This document shows positions 28,883 through 41,531 of a stretch of 64,000 nt of DNA, one piece after another. The translations under genes and the position numbers were made by a program. The stretch is from Gammaproteobacteria bacterium (GTDB taxonomy: Bacteria > Pseudomonadota > Gammaproteobacteria > Pseudomonadales > Azotimanducaceae): positions 1-64,000 of the forward strand of contig NZGG01000037.1 of the NCBI GenBank assembly GCA_002690865.1, in the 5' to 3' direction. Every line of letters begins with the position of its first letter. Within the stretch, counting starts at the first letter, position 1. Below the pieces are notes generated by a model that ran no database searches, was not told the DNA's origin, and worked only from the letters and a program-made list of their open reading frames with translations.

Positions 28883-29215
28883 AGAGTTGACTATAAGCCG
28901 GGTTCTGTCGTGGACAATCATTCATCTACGATTCATGTCACCATGAATCTTAAGCGACCTACCCGAATCTAACCGCGGACAACAGTATACAGATTCCTAT
29001 TTGGTCTTGCTCCAGGTGGGGTTTACACTGCCATTTGTGTTACCACAAACGCGGTGCGCTCTTACCACACCATTTCACCCTTACCTTCATAAAGGCGGTA
29101 TATTTTCTGTTGCACTTTCCGTAGGCTCGCGCCTCCCAGGCGTTACCTGGCACCTTATCCTATGGAGCCCGGACTTTCCTCCCCCCATAAGGGCAGCGAT
29201 TGTCTAGTCAACTCT
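28883..29215 (-). ncRNA. rnpB: RNase P RNA, bacterial type A
   Basis: Catalytic RNA that matures tRNA 5' ends. The minus strand begins AGAGTTGACTAGACAATCGC and soon has GGGGGAGGAAAGTCCGGGCTCC, the conserved P4/J3-4 region. The other end, GACAGAACCCGGCTTATAGTC, pairs its last bases with the start (AGAGTTGACTA with TAGTCAACTCT, the P1 stem). About 333 nt, slightly shorter than in E. coli. Place between rsmI and mraZ is as in Pseudomonas. A GATAAT at 29247-29242 could be its -10 box. Confidence 0.95.
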
Positions 29216-29245
29216 CAGCCATAGGTTAAAGTGAATCTCGGATTA

Positions 29246-30103
29246 TCACAATTTATTTTTAAGCTCTAATCCAAAAGCGTAGAGACTTTTCCTCGACTGA
29301 CCGACAAGGCGAGATGCCACATCGGCGGCCTTACTGAGGGGTAGCTCACGAATTAATTCCCGCATAATATGCTCTGCTCCAATATCAATTAACGGAGCTT
29401 TATTTTTTTCCCCCTCAACTACAATCACAAATTCCCCCCTACAAGGAATAGTATCATTTTCGAATGCCGCTAAAATCGACCCTAACGTACCATAACAAAC
29501 TTGCTCATGAAGCTTGGTTAGTTCTCGAGCAATTGTTAAACCCCTATTCTCACCCATTGTTAAACTCATTGCATCTAACAGAGAAATAATACGATGAGGA
29601 GCCTCGTATAAAACAACGCTATGCTCTTCTCTCGCCAAACGTTCTAATGTTTCTTGACGCTTCTTCCCTTTGCTCGGAAGAAAACCTTCGAACAAAAAAC
29701 TTGCCGTTGGTACCCCGGAAACACTAATAGCTGCACTGAGAGCACTTGGACCAGGTATTGGTATAACCCTAATACCAGCGCTAAAAGCTTGTTTTACCAG
29801 GTGATAACCTGGATCAGAAACTTGAGGGGTGCCTGCATCAGAGACTAAGGCAACATCCAATCCACCCTTTAAATCAGAAATAACAGCTTTTGAAACCAGC
29901 TCTTCATTATAGTCGTGGTAGGCCCGAGTGCGGGTATTTACTCCCAATTGCCTAAGCAACGTCTTTGTACGGCGAGTATCTTCTGCAGCAATATAATCGA
30001 CGATAGATAGTATTCTACCAGCACGCATCGTCATATCTTCTAAATTCCCTATTGGCGTTGCAACCACGTAGAGATCTCCAAATGATTCTAAACTTTTCCT
30101 CAC
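29246..30103 (-). CDS. rsmI: 16S rRNA (cytidine-1402 2'-O)-methyltransferase RsmI
   Basis: Methylates the ribose of C1402, the same base treated by RsmH. The 285-residue protein opens with LYVVATPIGNLEDMTMRA, has AEDTRRTKTLLRQLG near residue 37, SDAGTPQVSDPGYHLV near 88 and the PGPSALSAAISVSG segment, all of the tetrapyrrole-methylase fold. It diverges from lpoA with 99 bp between them, as in many gammaproteobacteria. Confidence 0.97.
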   Translation of the reverse strand: MRKSLESFGDLYVVATPIGNLEDMTMRAGRILSIVDYIAAEDTRRTKTLLRQLGVNTRTRAYHDYNEELVSKAVISDLKGGLDVALVSDAGTPQVSDPGYHLVKQAFSAGIRVIPIPGPSALSAAISVSGVPTASFLFEGFLPSKGKKRQETLERLAREEHSVVLYEAPHRIISLLDAMSLTMGENRGLTIARELTKLHEQVCYGTLGSILAAFENDTIPCRGEFVIVVEGEKNKAPLIDIGAEHIMRELIRELPLSKAADVASRLVGQSRKSLYAFGLELKNKL

Positions 30104-30202
30104 ATTTTCCCCTCAATTAACAGAAACATCTGCATCGTAAATTTTCTAAGAAGAGGCTTTCATATATGTGATAATACCCTAAACAGTAATTTATCGATCT
30201 AA

Positions 30203-31990
30203 ATGCTAATACGTTACTTTTTAATCGCTATGTTTCTACTATTGAACGGATGTGCAACATCAATTGATAGAGTAGGTACCACCGTGGGGAAATCTTACGT
30301 TCCCAAAAGAAATACTAATTCGTTTCCCATAAGTACTGATGAATCTTTCGATTTGTTTAATACAGAGACCCAGCTAGCCGAAGCCACGCGAGCACTTGAA
30401 CAAAATGATCTCGCGCGAGCAAAATTAATTCTTCAACTAACGCCCCCCCCACAGGGAACCTTGATAATCGAATATCTACTCCTATCAGCACAAACTGCTC
30501 TAGAGGAAAGACTGGCCATATCTGCCTTATCCTTTCTCGCAGACAAGCGAATACAGAAAAGTAAACTGGAGAGGGATCAGAAAATCAAATTCACTAAAAT
30601 TAAATCTGATGCTTATCTTTTAAATCGCAGTTTCATTGCTAGTGCTAAAGAACTGATAAGTATTGATAGGTTACTTCAAGGTAATGAGCGTACCGACAAC
30701 CATGAAAGAATTTATGAGTTACTTATGGAAGTCCCTTCGAGGAGCTTGGCAATCCATGCGGACAAAGAGATAGAAAGTTCCGTGCGTGGTTGGCTTTCGC
30801 TTGCTGCTCTTACGAAACAAAATGAAAATGATCCTCTACTGCAATTACAGGCACTTAATAAGTGGAGACTAGCCTGGTCTCATCATACTGCCGCTAAAAT
30901 TATGCCCCGCAGCCTTGAAATGCTATCAAAAATAGTAAGCGAACGTCCTAACAAGATAGCGCTTTTCTTGCCGTTTCAGGGAGCCCTAAGTCCCGTTGGT
31001 AAAGCTATTAGAGATGGTTTCATCGCTGGATATTTCTTACATCAAGATGATGCTACGGTAATTCTTAGTTATGACACCACTAATGCGAACATGACCGACT
31101 TAATGAACCGCGCAAAAAAAGAGGGCGTGCAACTTATTATTGGTCCATTAAATAAAGATAATGTAACCGAAGTAGCAGCTATGGACCTAGAAATTCCCAC
31201 TCTTGCACTAAATAGAACATCAGATAGGAGTCTTAATGCTAAGTTATATCAGTTCGGACTAGCTCCAGAGGACGAAATTACTCAGGTGATCAAACAAGTT
31301 CAAAACGAGGGATTAAAAGATGCACTCGTTATCTATCCAGATAGCGTCTGGGGTACACGCAATTTTTCAGTATTCGAGCAAGGATGGGTGTTAAGCGGGG
31401 GGAACATAGTTAATAGTGCAGCCTTCTCTAAACAAAGAGATTATTCCAAACTGATTAAGGCGTTACTAAATATCGACAAGAGCGAAGAACGGGCCAAGGA
31501 ACTTCGGCGAATTACTGGCCATAGTTTCGAATTCACACCGCGTCGCAGACAGGATATCGACTTCATACTTCTGCTTGCAAATCCCGGTCAAGCACGCGGG
31601 ATCAATCCAACACTTGAACACTTCTATGCTGAAGATATACCAGTATATGCTACTTCTCATATTTACGAATCTAGCACATCCTGGATAGATGCAATTGATC
31701 TAGATGGCATTCAATTCTGTGATATTCCTTGGAAACTCACTACGTTCGATAGCGTGCAACAAGAAATCCAGAGTACATGGATCGGAGCGCAGGGGCGACT
31801 TGCAGCATTTTACGCTATGGGGCTTGACGCTTACCGTTTATATCCGCGCCTACAACAACTCAAAGAACTACCAAATCAAAAGTTATTTGGTACTACTGGA
31901 GTTTTAACAATAAGTCAAAACAACGTCATAAAACGAGAACTTTTGTGGGCTCAATTCAAAGATGGCAAACCCATAAGAATAACTTTCTGA
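30203..31990 (+). CDS. lpoA: Outer-membrane lipoprotein LpoA, activator of PBP1A
   Basis: Lipoprotein that reaches through the periplasm to switch on the peptidoglycan synthase PBP1A. The 595-residue protein has a lipobox LLLNGC with C17, a helical TPR-like N-terminal half (to about residue 250) and a C-terminal domain with the periplasmic-binding fold (KIALFLPFQGALSPVGKAIR, then LIIGPLNKDNV). Length fits the Pseudomonas-type LpoA. It is followed after 9 bp by dolP; yraN and diaA, usually between, are missing. Confidence 0.92.
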   Translation: MLIRYFLIAMFLLLNGCATSIDRVGTTVGKSYVPKRNTNSFPISTDESFDLFNTETQLAEATRALEQNDLARAKLILQLTPPPQGTLIIEYLLLSAQTALEERLAISALSFLADKRIQKSKLERDQKIKFTKIKSDAYLLNRSFIASAKELISIDRLLQGNERTDNHERIYELLMEVPSRSLAIHADKEIESSVRGWLSLAALTKQNENDPLLQLQALNKWRLAWSHHTAAKIMPRSLEMLSKIVSERPNKIALFLPFQGALSPVGKAIRDGFIAGYFLHQDDATVILSYDTTNANMTDLMNRAKKEGVQLIIGPLNKDNVTEVAAMDLEIPTLALNRTSDRSLNAKLYQFGLAPEDEITQVIKQVQNEGLKDALVIYPDSVWGTRNFSVFEQGWVLSGGNIVNSAAFSKQRDYSKLIKALLNIDKSEERAKELRRITGHSFEFTPRRRQDIDFILLLANPGQARGINPTLEHFYAEDIPVYATSHIYESSTSWIDAIDLDGIQFCDIPWKLTTFDSVQQEIQSTWIGAQGRLAAFYAMGLDAYRLYPRLQQLKELPNQKLFGTTGVLTISQNNVIKRELLWAQFKDGKPIRITF

Positions 31991-31999
31991 GGAAAATTT

Positions 32000-32581
32000 A
32001 TGTCGCTTTTATTAAAGGAAAACCCGACAAAACATAGCTCCAAGTCGATTACTCACTTTTTTATGATACTACTGATTTCAGTCTGTGTAGGATGTATCAG
32101 TAACTTAATTGAATACGAAGATTCAACTTATTCAAGGCTAGATGATGAAAGGAACGAAAAGTTAGCCCTAAAGAATATTAAATCGGTACTCTCAAGCCTC
32201 CAAGGCACCAACATACATGTGAAGAGTTTCAAAGGAACTGTATTAATTACGGGACAAGTTATCTCCCAGGACTATATATCCCTCGCGACCAACGCGGTAG
32301 AAAGCATGCGTAATGTGGCGGCCGTACATAATGAGCTTGTAATTGCGGGCCCCACTTCAATCATCTCGCGCACAAACGATGCTTATCTTTCGAGTAAAAT
32401 TCAAGCAAAGTTAGCCTCGTCCAAAGATATAGAAGCAAAGAGAATAAGAGTCGTAACTGAGAATGGAGTAGCTTATCTAATGGGTCACGTCACCCAACAA
32501 GAAGCTGAGATCGTGGTAGATGAAACAAAGCAAGTCTATGGTATCCAAAAGATAATAAAGGTATTCGAGTATCTAAACTAA
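32000..32581 (+). CDS. dolP: Double BON-domain lipoprotein DolP (YraP)
   Basis: Outer-membrane lipoprotein of 193 residues with two BON domains (about residues 58-115 and 127-190; GTVLITGQV and GVAYLMGHV are the matching strands). The signal peptide ends at VCVGC with C32 as lipid site. The N-terminal extension before the membrane segment, about 18 residues, is long for a lipoprotein; GAGGAAAATTT before the ATG at 32000 still supports this start. DolP supports outer-membrane integrity and, in E. coli, the amidase activator NlpD. Confidence 0.88.
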   Translation: MSLLLKENPTKHSSKSITHFFMILLISVCVGCISNLIEYEDSTYSRLDDERNEKLALKNIKSVLSSLQGTNIHVKSFKGTVLITGQVISQDYISLATNAVESMRNVAAVHNELVIAGPTSIISRTNDAYLSSKIQAKLASSKDIEAKRIRVVTENGVAYLMGHVTQQEAEIVVDETKQVYGIQKIIKVFEYLN

Positions 32582-32591
32582 ATACATATTT

Positions 32592-32963
32592 TCACTTTAT
32601 TACTTTCAACTTAGGTCGATTTGGAGGCTTTGGTTCTGGATTATCTTCATGCTCTCTGGGGAACCACATACCCTCACCGTTTTCCCTTGCAATAATCCCA
32701 AGAACAGCTGAGATAGGGGCATAAATTTGCATAGCGATGCCCTGAAATTTCCCATTGAACGAGAGAAAGTCTGGTTCTATTTGCAAATCTCGAATCGCTG
32801 AAGGACTAATATTCAGTACTATTTGACCATCCTTAATATGCCCTTCGGGTAAAACGGCCCCATCCACTAAGGCATCAAGCACCAAGTAAGGCGTACAGCC
32901 ATTGTCTAAAATCCACTGATGGAGGCCACGCAACAAATAAGGCACACTCGATGTCATAGGCAT
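32592..32963 (-). CDS. sspB: ClpXP adaptor SspB
   Basis: Delivers SsrA-tagged proteins to ClpXP. At 123 residues it is shorter than the E. coli protein (165), mainly in the linker. The substrate-binding domain is present (PYLLRGLHQWILDNGCTPYL, LNISPSAIRDL, FNGKFQG, AVLGIIARENG), and the C-terminal ClpX-binding peptide RPKLKVIK is kept. It follows sspA after 23 bp. Confidence 0.94.
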   Translation of the reverse strand: MPMTSSVPYLLRGLHQWILDNGCTPYLVLDALVDGAVLPEGHIKDGQIVLNISPSAIRDLQIEPDFLSFNGKFQGIAMQIYAPISAVLGIIARENGEGMWFPREHEDNPEPKPPNRPKLKVIK

Positions 32964-32986
32964 AATAAACTTAACCCATGTTACTT

Positions 32987-33619
32987 TTAATCACGCATAT
33001 CCAATTCAGCCTCAGACAGGCTGGCTTGGAAAGACTCACGATTAAAAATGTTATCCATATAATCTAAGATTGGCTTCCCATGCTTCGGGGGTAACTCGAT
33101 ACCAAGTTCAGGGAGTCGCCACAAAATAGGACCAACGCAACAATCCACTAAAGTGAATTCTTCATTCATAAAAAACGGTGTCTCGGTGAAGATTGGAGCA
33201 ATAGCTATTAGACTCTCACGAAGCTCCTTGCGAGATTTATCTATTATGGAATCCTTAGAACGCCTAGCTGAAATTATATCAACATAACCGCACCAATCAC
33301 GCTGTATTCTGTACATAAAAAGCCTACTTTGGGCTCGCGCAACGGGGTAAACGGGCAGCAAAGGAGGATGAGGAAACCGTTCATCCAAGTATTCCATAAT
33401 AACTCCTGACTCATAAAGAACAAGATCACGGTCTACAAGCGTAGGTAAACTATTGTATGGATTCAAGGAAGCAAGATCCTCTGGTATGTTTGCCTGATCA
33501 ACGTCTATGATCTCTACAGCGACACCTTTTTCAGCAAGGACTAATCTCACGCGCTGACTATAGTGATCATTTCCATCGGAATAAAAAATCATCGACGAGT
33601 GTTTAGAAACTACGCCCAT
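32987..33619 (-). CDS. sspA: Stringent starvation protein A
   Basis: Glutathione S-transferase-fold protein that binds RNA polymerase in stress, 210 residues. The N-terminal thioredoxin-like domain has [15 protein letters not shown] and [21 protein letters not shown], followed by [20 protein letters not shown]. The Pro-His-Pro patch known to contact the polymerase is present. It lies between petC and sspB as in Pseudomonas. Confidence 0.96.
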   Translation of the reverse strand: MGVVSKHSSMIFYSDGNDHYSQRVRLVLAEKGVAVEIIDVDQANIPEDLASLNPYNSLPTLVDRDLVLYESGVIMEYLDERFPHPPLLPVYPVARAQSRLFMYRIQRDWCGYVDIISARRSKDSIIDKSRKELRESLIAIAPIFTETPFFMNEEFTLVDCCVGPILWRLPELGIELPPKHGKPILDYMDNIFNRESFQASLSEAELDMRD

Positions 33620-33653
33620 TAAGTAACCTCTCTGGTATTTAAGCAGTAATACG

Positions 33654-34430
33654 TTAGTGGAATTCTTTTGTATACTCCCTGCCTAGGAGATACGCAGGGA
33701 CAAAAAAGAATGCTAAAAATAATAACACCCAAAACCCCAACTTTTCGCGTTCATCACGCGTGGGCTCCGCAACATAATAAAGAAAGTTTGTAAGATCGTA
33801 CACTAGCTGATCATACTCAACGGGGCTAAGCTTTCCTTTTCCGTCAACCTCGAGCATATAACGGCCGTCAACTACTCCATCCTCGTTGCATGGTTGTTGA
33901 GTGCTTCCGTCTGCTTCTAATTTCGTCTTGCAGACTTTCCTTGGTAATCCCTGTAAATCCAGCAAAGCATGAGGCATCCCAACATTTTCATAAAGCAAAT
34001 TATTGACGCCTAAAGGCCTAGAAGGATCATGATAAAAACTTTTTAAGTAGGTATATAAATAATCAGGTGTGCCTTTGAGTGACGTGTATAAAGTTAAGTC
34101 TGGTGGAGCAGCCCCAAACCATTCCTTTGCACTTGATTCCGACATAGAATTCTCGATTAGTGATCCGATTCTGGTGTCCGGATCGAAAATAAGATGCTCC
34201 AGCATCAATTCCTTTGGAATACTAAGATCCTTCGCAGTTCGTTCATATCTTTGGTACTGCAATGAGTGACATCCAAGACAATAGTTCATATACGTCCTCG
34301 CCCCTCTTTGCAATGACGCCTTATTATCGAAGTCTGGATTCATATGCTGCAACGGAATAGTAGTTACCGACCCTGCTCCCAATACTGTCAGCGAGGCAAA
34401 CACCAGCAGTACAGCACTAAGTTCCCTCAT
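33654..34430 (-). CDS. petC: Cytochrome c1 of the bc1 complex
   Basis: Heme c subunit that passes electrons from the Rieske centre to cytochrome c, 258 residues. It has a signal peptide (about 20 residues), the heme site CLGCH at 51-55, a [14 protein letters not shown] segment and one C-terminal membrane anchor before the basic tail. The start overlaps petB by 4 bp, and the gene order petA-petB-petC is standard. Confidence 0.97.
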   Translation of the reverse strand: MRELSAVLLVFASLTVLGAGSVTTIPLQHMNPDFDNKASLQRGARTYMNYCLGCHSLQYQRYERTAKDLSIPKELMLEHLIFDPDTRIGSLIENSMSESSAKEWFGAAPPDLTLYTSLKGTPDYLYTYLKSFYHDPSRPLGVNNLLYENVGMPHALLDLQGLPRKVCKTKLEADGSTQQPCNEDGVVDGRYMLEVDGKGKLSPVEYDQLVYDLTNFLYYVAEPTRDEREKLGFWVLLFLAFFFVPAYLLGREYTKEFH

Positions 34431-35677
34431 CCCATTGTCACCCTGTCAGGTACAGGTTTGGTTATCTCAACACTGGTATACCAGGGCATCAAGAGAAAAT
34501 AACCAAAATATACACCGGTGCATATCTGCGCTATCAGTGTCTTGAATGGTGTGGGATGGACTGTCCCCAAATATCCAAGTATAAAGAAGGCGATAATAAA
34601 TAAACCTAGAAACACTTTACTAGGTGTCCCTTTATATCTCATGGATCGGACAGGCGACTTATCCAGCCAGGGTAAAACAAAAGGTATAGCAATAGCTCCG
34701 GCCATTACTACAAGGCCCCAAAACTTGGCATCAAGCCCAAATAACGGGAATGTTGCAGCTCTCAGCATAGAATAGAATGGAGTATAGTACCAAACGGGCG
34801 CAATCAACTCGGGGGTCTTTAACGGGTCTGCGGGTTCATAGTTAGGATGTTCAATAAGATATCCCCCCCCGTCAGGAAAGAAGAACAGTACCGAGCAAAA
34901 AATAAATAGAAAAACTACGATTGCAGAGAGATCATGGCCGATCGTATGGTAAGGGTGGAAAGGAACGGAGTCCAATGGCCTTCCTTCTTCGTCCAAATGC
35001 TTCTTAACATCAATTCCATCAGGATTATTCGAACCCACCTCGTGAAGTGCTAGAATGTGAAGAACTACAAGCACCAGCAGGACTAGAGGCACTAACACCA
35101 CATGCAGGGCGAAGAACCGGTTCAGCGTCACGCCCGACATATTGAAGTCGCCACGGACCCATATGGCCAGGTCTTCACCCACAAACGGGATAGCTCCTGC
35201 TAAAGATACAATGACTTGCGCCCCCCAAAATGACATGTTGCCCCATGGTAGAAGATACCCAAAAAATCCCTCCGCCATCAATGCAACATATATTAACATT
35301 CCGAGTATCCAAATTAGCTCCCTGGGTTTCTGATAAGAGCCATACATCAATCCTCTGAACATATGTAAATATACCACCACGAAAAATGCAGATGCGCCAG
35401 TCGAATGCATATATCTAAGCAACCAACCATAATCGACATCGCGCATTATATATTCTACCGATGCAAATGCTGATTCGCCCGTAGGAACATAGCTCATAGT
35501 CAGCCATATGCCTGTCAAAAGTTGATTGACAAGTACCACGAAACTTAGAACCCCAAACAAGTACCAGATATTCAGATTTTTGGGTGCATAATATTTGGAC
35601 ATATGCTTTTCATAGGTTTCTGTAACAGGCAAACGTGCATCAATCCATTCCATCAAATTTCGTAACGCAGTCATCAT
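34427..35677 (-). CDS. petB: Cytochrome b of the bc1 complex
   Basis: Eight-helix quinol-oxidising subunit, 416 residues with both the N-terminal b6-like and the C-terminal IV-like parts in one chain. Heme His residues lie in MHSTGASAFF and LHVVLVPL-type helices (two per helix pair), and the PEWY-like quinol site reads PVWYYTPFY here, a variation (PEW to PVW) worth noting. It overlaps petA and petC by 4 bp each. Confidence 0.95.
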   Translation of the reverse strand: MMTALRNLMEWIDARLPVTETYEKHMSKYYAPKNLNIWYLFGVLSFVVLVNQLLTGIWLTMSYVPTGESAFASVEYIMRDVDYGWLLRYMHSTGASAFFVVVYLHMFRGLMYGSYQKPRELIWILGMLIYVALMAEGFFGYLLPWGNMSFWGAQVIVSLAGAIPFVGEDLAIWVRGDFNMSGVTLNRFFALHVVLVPLVLLVLVVLHILALHEVGSNNPDGIDVKKHLDEEGRPLDSVPFHPYHTIGHDLSAIVVFLFIFCSVLFFFPDGGGYLIEHPNYEPADPLKTPELIAPVWYYTPFYSMLRAATFPLFGLDAKFWGLVVMAGAIAIPFVLPWLDKSPVRSMRYKGTPSKVFLGLFIIAFFILGYLGTVHPTPFKTLIAQICTGVYFGYFLLMPWYTSVEITKPVPDRVTMG

Positions 35678-36273
35678 ACTTTTCCCTCATCTTCACCAAT
35701 GACAACAACAGAATCCGATTCGAAAAAATGTGGAGGTACTTCCATATTCGATGGGGCAGGAACCCCAGCATACACTCGTCCCGCCAAATCAAACTTTGAC
35801 CCATGGCAGGGGCAATAGAAACCACCAAGCCATTCTGGATCAAAGGTTTCGGGTTGCACGGCGGGCCGAAACTTAGGCGAGCAACTCAGGTGAGTACAAA
35901 GCCCCACTAACACAATCACGTCGCGTTTTATAGACCTTGTATCGTTTTTTGCATATTCTGGCTGCTGTTGACGTTCGGAATTTGGGTCGGCGAGCCTCGC
36001 ATTTTGAGAATTGAGTTTCTTTAACATCTCCTCAGATCTCTTTATGACAAATATAGGCTTATCTCGCCACGCAGGGATAGGACCCAAGATTTCGCCCGCC
36101 TCTAGCTTGGACACATCAACCTTAATTGGTGCTCCTGCCGCCAAGGCACGGGCACTCGGATTCCATGAGCTAAGAAAAGGTACAGCTAGGCCGACTACAC
36201 CTGCTGACCCGACGACTATATTTGCTCCAATCAGAAATTTTCGACGCGAAGTGTTTGCGCCATCCTTGCTCAC
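35674..36273 (-). CDS. petA: Rieske iron-sulfur protein of the bc1 complex
   Basis: The 2Fe-2S subunit, 199 residues. A twin-arginine segment (SRRKFLIGANIVVG) precedes the single N-terminal helix and fits Tat export of the folded protein. The cluster ligands are in CTHLSCSP and CPCHGSKFD. Upstream, TGGTATCAT on the minus strand near 36335 could be an extended -10 of the petABC operon. Confidence 0.97.
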   Translation of the reverse strand: MSKDGANTSRRKFLIGANIVVGSAGVVGLAVPFLSSWNPSARALAAGAPIKVDVSKLEAGEILGPIPAWRDKPIFVIKRSEEMLKKLNSQNARLADPNSERQQQPEYAKNDTRSIKRDVIVLVGLCTHLSCSPKFRPAVQPETFDPEWLGGFYCPCHGSKFDLAGRVYAGVPAPSNMEVPPHFFESDSVVVIGEDEGKV

Positions 36274-36418
36274 TACTTAATCCCTCTTTTTCTTGAAAAT
36301 GCTTGGCAACTAAGCCACGCTATTTTAGTTCAATGATACCACAGTACGAGAACAATGGTGCTTCGGTTTACACTAAAATTTACAATTCCGCGCGTTGCGG
36401 CACAACCGCTACTGAACG

Positions 36419-36808
36419 TTATCGTTTCGAAAATTGAGGGCGCTTTCTTGCTTTGCGTAGGCCTACTTTCTTGCGCTCTACAACACGTGAATCTCTGCTT
36501 ACAAAGCCTGCTTTTCTAAGGGGAGAACGCAAACTTTCATCATAGTTCATTAACGCTCTCGTAATACCATGGCGTATAGCACCTGCTTGCCCGAAGCTGC
36601 CTCCTCCACGAACTGAGATCTTTAAATCGAATTTATCGTTTACATCTAGAAGGTCAAGAGGTTGGCGCACAATCATCCGAGCAGTCTCTCGCCCAAAGTA
36701 TTCGTCCAACGGACGATTATTTACCAGGATTTTCCCCTCGCCATCTGAGTTGAGAAAGACTCGTGCTTTGGAGGATTTCCTCCGGCCCGTACCGTAGTAT
36801 TGAGTCAT
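36419..36808 (-). CDS. rpsI: 30S ribosomal protein S9
   Basis: Ribosomal protein of 129 residues with the N-terminal [15 protein letters not shown] and the C-terminal tail ending [12 protein letters not shown], which reaches into the P site. It follows rplM by 2 bp, the conserved pair. Confidence 0.99.
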   Translation of the reverse strand: MTQYYGTGRRKSSKARVFLNSDGEGKILVNNRPLDEYFGRETARMIVRQPLDLLDVNDKFDLKISVRGGGSFGQAGAIRHGITRALMNYDESLRSPLRKAGFVSRDSRVVERKKVGLRKARKRPQFSKR

Positions 36809-36810
36809 GC

Positions 36811-37239
36811 CTATATCTCGAGGGGTTGCGGTTGTTGTGCCGAATGAGGATGCTCTCCTCCTGCATAAACCTTCAGTTTGTTAATCATAGATCTACTTAA
36901 TTTGTTTTTAGGCATCATACCTTTCACGGCCATCTCAACAGCCTTCTCTGGCTTCTCCTGCATCAACTTCCCTAACGTGATCGCCTTAATACCTCCTGGG
37001 TATCCAGTATGGTGGTGATAAACCTTGTCGTTCAACTTATTTCCGGTGACACGCACCTTATCAGCATTCACTACGACTACGTAATCACCAGTATCTACAT
37101 TAGGGGTATACTCTGGCTTGTGTTTACCACGAATGTGATTTGCAACTTGCGTGCTCAAGCGGCCCAAGGTCTTATCAGTAGCATCAACCACGTACCAAGA
37201 CCGCCTTACATTCTCTTGCTTTGTACTGAGTGTTTTCAT
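36811..37239 (-). CDS. rplM: 50S ribosomal protein L13
   Basis: Ribosomal protein of 142 residues: [19 protein letters not shown] at the start, [18 protein letters not shown], and YKNKL-type basic segments later. A good promoter lies about 80 bp upstream. It forms an operon with rpsI. Confidence 0.99.
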   Translation of the reverse strand: MKTLSTKQENVRRSWYVVDATDKTLGRLSTQVANHIRGKHKPEYTPNVDTGDYVVVVNADKVRVTGNKLNDKVYHHHTGYPGGIKAITLGKLMQEKPEKAVEMAVKGMMPKNKLSRSMINKLKVYAGGEHPHSAQQPQPLEI

Positions 37240-37316
37240 AATTCCTAGTCGAATAAGCCCAAATAACCCGCAAACTATGCGTAAAGCATGCCTGCTACCC
37301 CGCCGGAGGAGGGCGA

Positions 37317-37345
37317 ATATTACCCAAGCGACTAGTCTTTCGCAA
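37317..37345 (-). promoter_or_regulatory. Predicted sigma70 promoter of rplM-rpsI
   Basis: Minus strand: -35 TTGCGA (37345-37340), 17-bp spacer, -10 TAATAT (37322-37317). The resulting leader of about 70 nt contains CGCC/GGCG and can form a short hairpin at 37290-37310, a possible site for control by the ribosomal proteins; this last point is a guess. Confidence 0.6.
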
Positions 37346-37398
37346 GTGCTATATCTATATGAAAAATTCTTACGAAATCGCCAACTGCCAAACAGCTA

Positions 37399-38496
37399 CT
37401 ATGGCAGATGAGCGAGCTGAAGGTATTCTTGGGACTGCATTTCCCTTAGACGACTAAAAGTTCGATTAAATACTGACGAGAGAACGTCCCCACCATATAG
37501 TTGCTCTAATGGGACAGCTGCAGTAAGAATAAGTTTCACATTCCGATCATAAAACTCATCCACAAGACTAATAAATCGACGGGCTATACCGTCGTCAAGC
37601 AGCCGCGGAAGATTAGAAACCAGTACTGTGTGGAATAGCTTGGCTAATTCAATATAATCATTCTGACTTCTTGGACCATCGCAAAGCTCAAGAAACTCAA
37701 ACCACGCAATACCACCTGAGCACCGAATTACATTAATTGGCCGATTCTCAATATCCAGAGTGGTTTCAGTCTCAGCTGCTTCATTAGCAATCGTTGCAAA
37801 AAAAGAATTTAGGTGGGCATCGCAATCCCCATCTGTTGATAAATAATAAATTTCAGCGGTCTCTAATGCTCTCAACCGATGGTCTCGTTCTCCGATGAGA
37901 TTAAAAACAACGGTGTTGGTATAAATTAAATCAATCGCAGGGAGAAATCTTTGTCTTTGCAATCCATTCTCATACAAATTCCGAGGCTCTACATTAGATG
38001 TCGCTATCAAGACTACATTTCGTAAAAATAATTCTTCCAGCAGATTAGCTAGCAACATGGCATCTGTTATATCGCTTACGAAAAACTCGTCGAAACAAAG
38101 GACTCTTATCTCCCGGAAAAAAAAATCCGCTACTTTTTTTAAAGGATCGGCTTCACCCTGATATTCCTTCAAAAGCTGATGAATCAAACGCATAAAACGA
38201 TGAAAATGTAATCGTTTTTTCTCTTTAAAAGGCAAAGTTTCATAAAACACGTCCATCAAGAAAGTCTTACCGCGACCAACACCACCCCACAGATAGACCC
38301 CACGAACATTTTTTTTGGCCAACCCGGGAAATAGTTGGGGAAAGAAGCCCCTTGGTGACATGTTTCTGATGAGATCATCAAAAACACGCTGCAATTGATC
38401 TACAGCAAATTGCTGTGCAACATCATGCTCGATGCCACCGGATTTAACCACGTTACGATATCGCTGAGCGGGACCTTCTAGCATGGAGAAAGGCAA
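37399..38496 (-). CDS. zapE: Cell division ATPase ZapE (AFG1 family)
   Basis: P-loop ATPase linked to the Z-ring under low oxygen or heat in E. coli, 365 residues. Walker A is WGGVGRGKTFLMD near residue 72, Walker B VLCFDEFFVSDI near 132, and RRFISLVDEFYDRNVKL sits near residue 310. Its place beside rplM-rpsI is common in gammaproteobacteria. It abuts hisD without a gap. Confidence 0.95.
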   Translation of the reverse strand: MPFSMLEGPAQRYRNVVKSGGIEHDVAQQFAVDQLQRVFDDLIRNMSPRGFFPQLFPGLAKKNVRGVYLWGGVGRGKTFLMDVFYETLPFKEKKRLHFHRFMRLIHQLLKEYQGEADPLKKVADFFFREIRVLCFDEFFVSDITDAMLLANLLEELFLRNVVLIATSNVEPRNLYENGLQRQRFLPAIDLIYTNTVVFNLIGERDHRLRALETAEIYYLSTDGDCDAHLNSFFATIANEAAETETTLDIENRPINVIRCSGGIAWFEFLELCDGPRSQNDYIELAKLFHTVLVSNLPRLLDDGIARRFISLVDEFYDRNVKLILTAAVPLEQLYGGDVLSSVFNRTFSRLREMQSQEYLQLAHLP

Positions 38497-41322
<2,826 letters not shown>

Positions 41323-41531
41323 TTGAGACCCCTTAACAATTAATGAAAATCTCCTAGATCCAACGCTAAAACTTATTGATTAAGCTTCTAGGAACCATTT
41401 TGGTTAAATGCGTCGTCAACCTGATCCGAAGATAAACAGTTTGTAAATTACACGGTAAAATATTTTTCTTCGGACATCTAGGAACAAATGATTATACAAT
41501 ATAGTTGTAATCAGTTGACTTCGGATAATTG

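Noticed and set aside
29001-29207. 68-residue open frame on the plus strand
   Set aside because: It lies antisense within the RNase P RNA gene, whose conserved core and P1 pairing are clear; the frame is a by-product.
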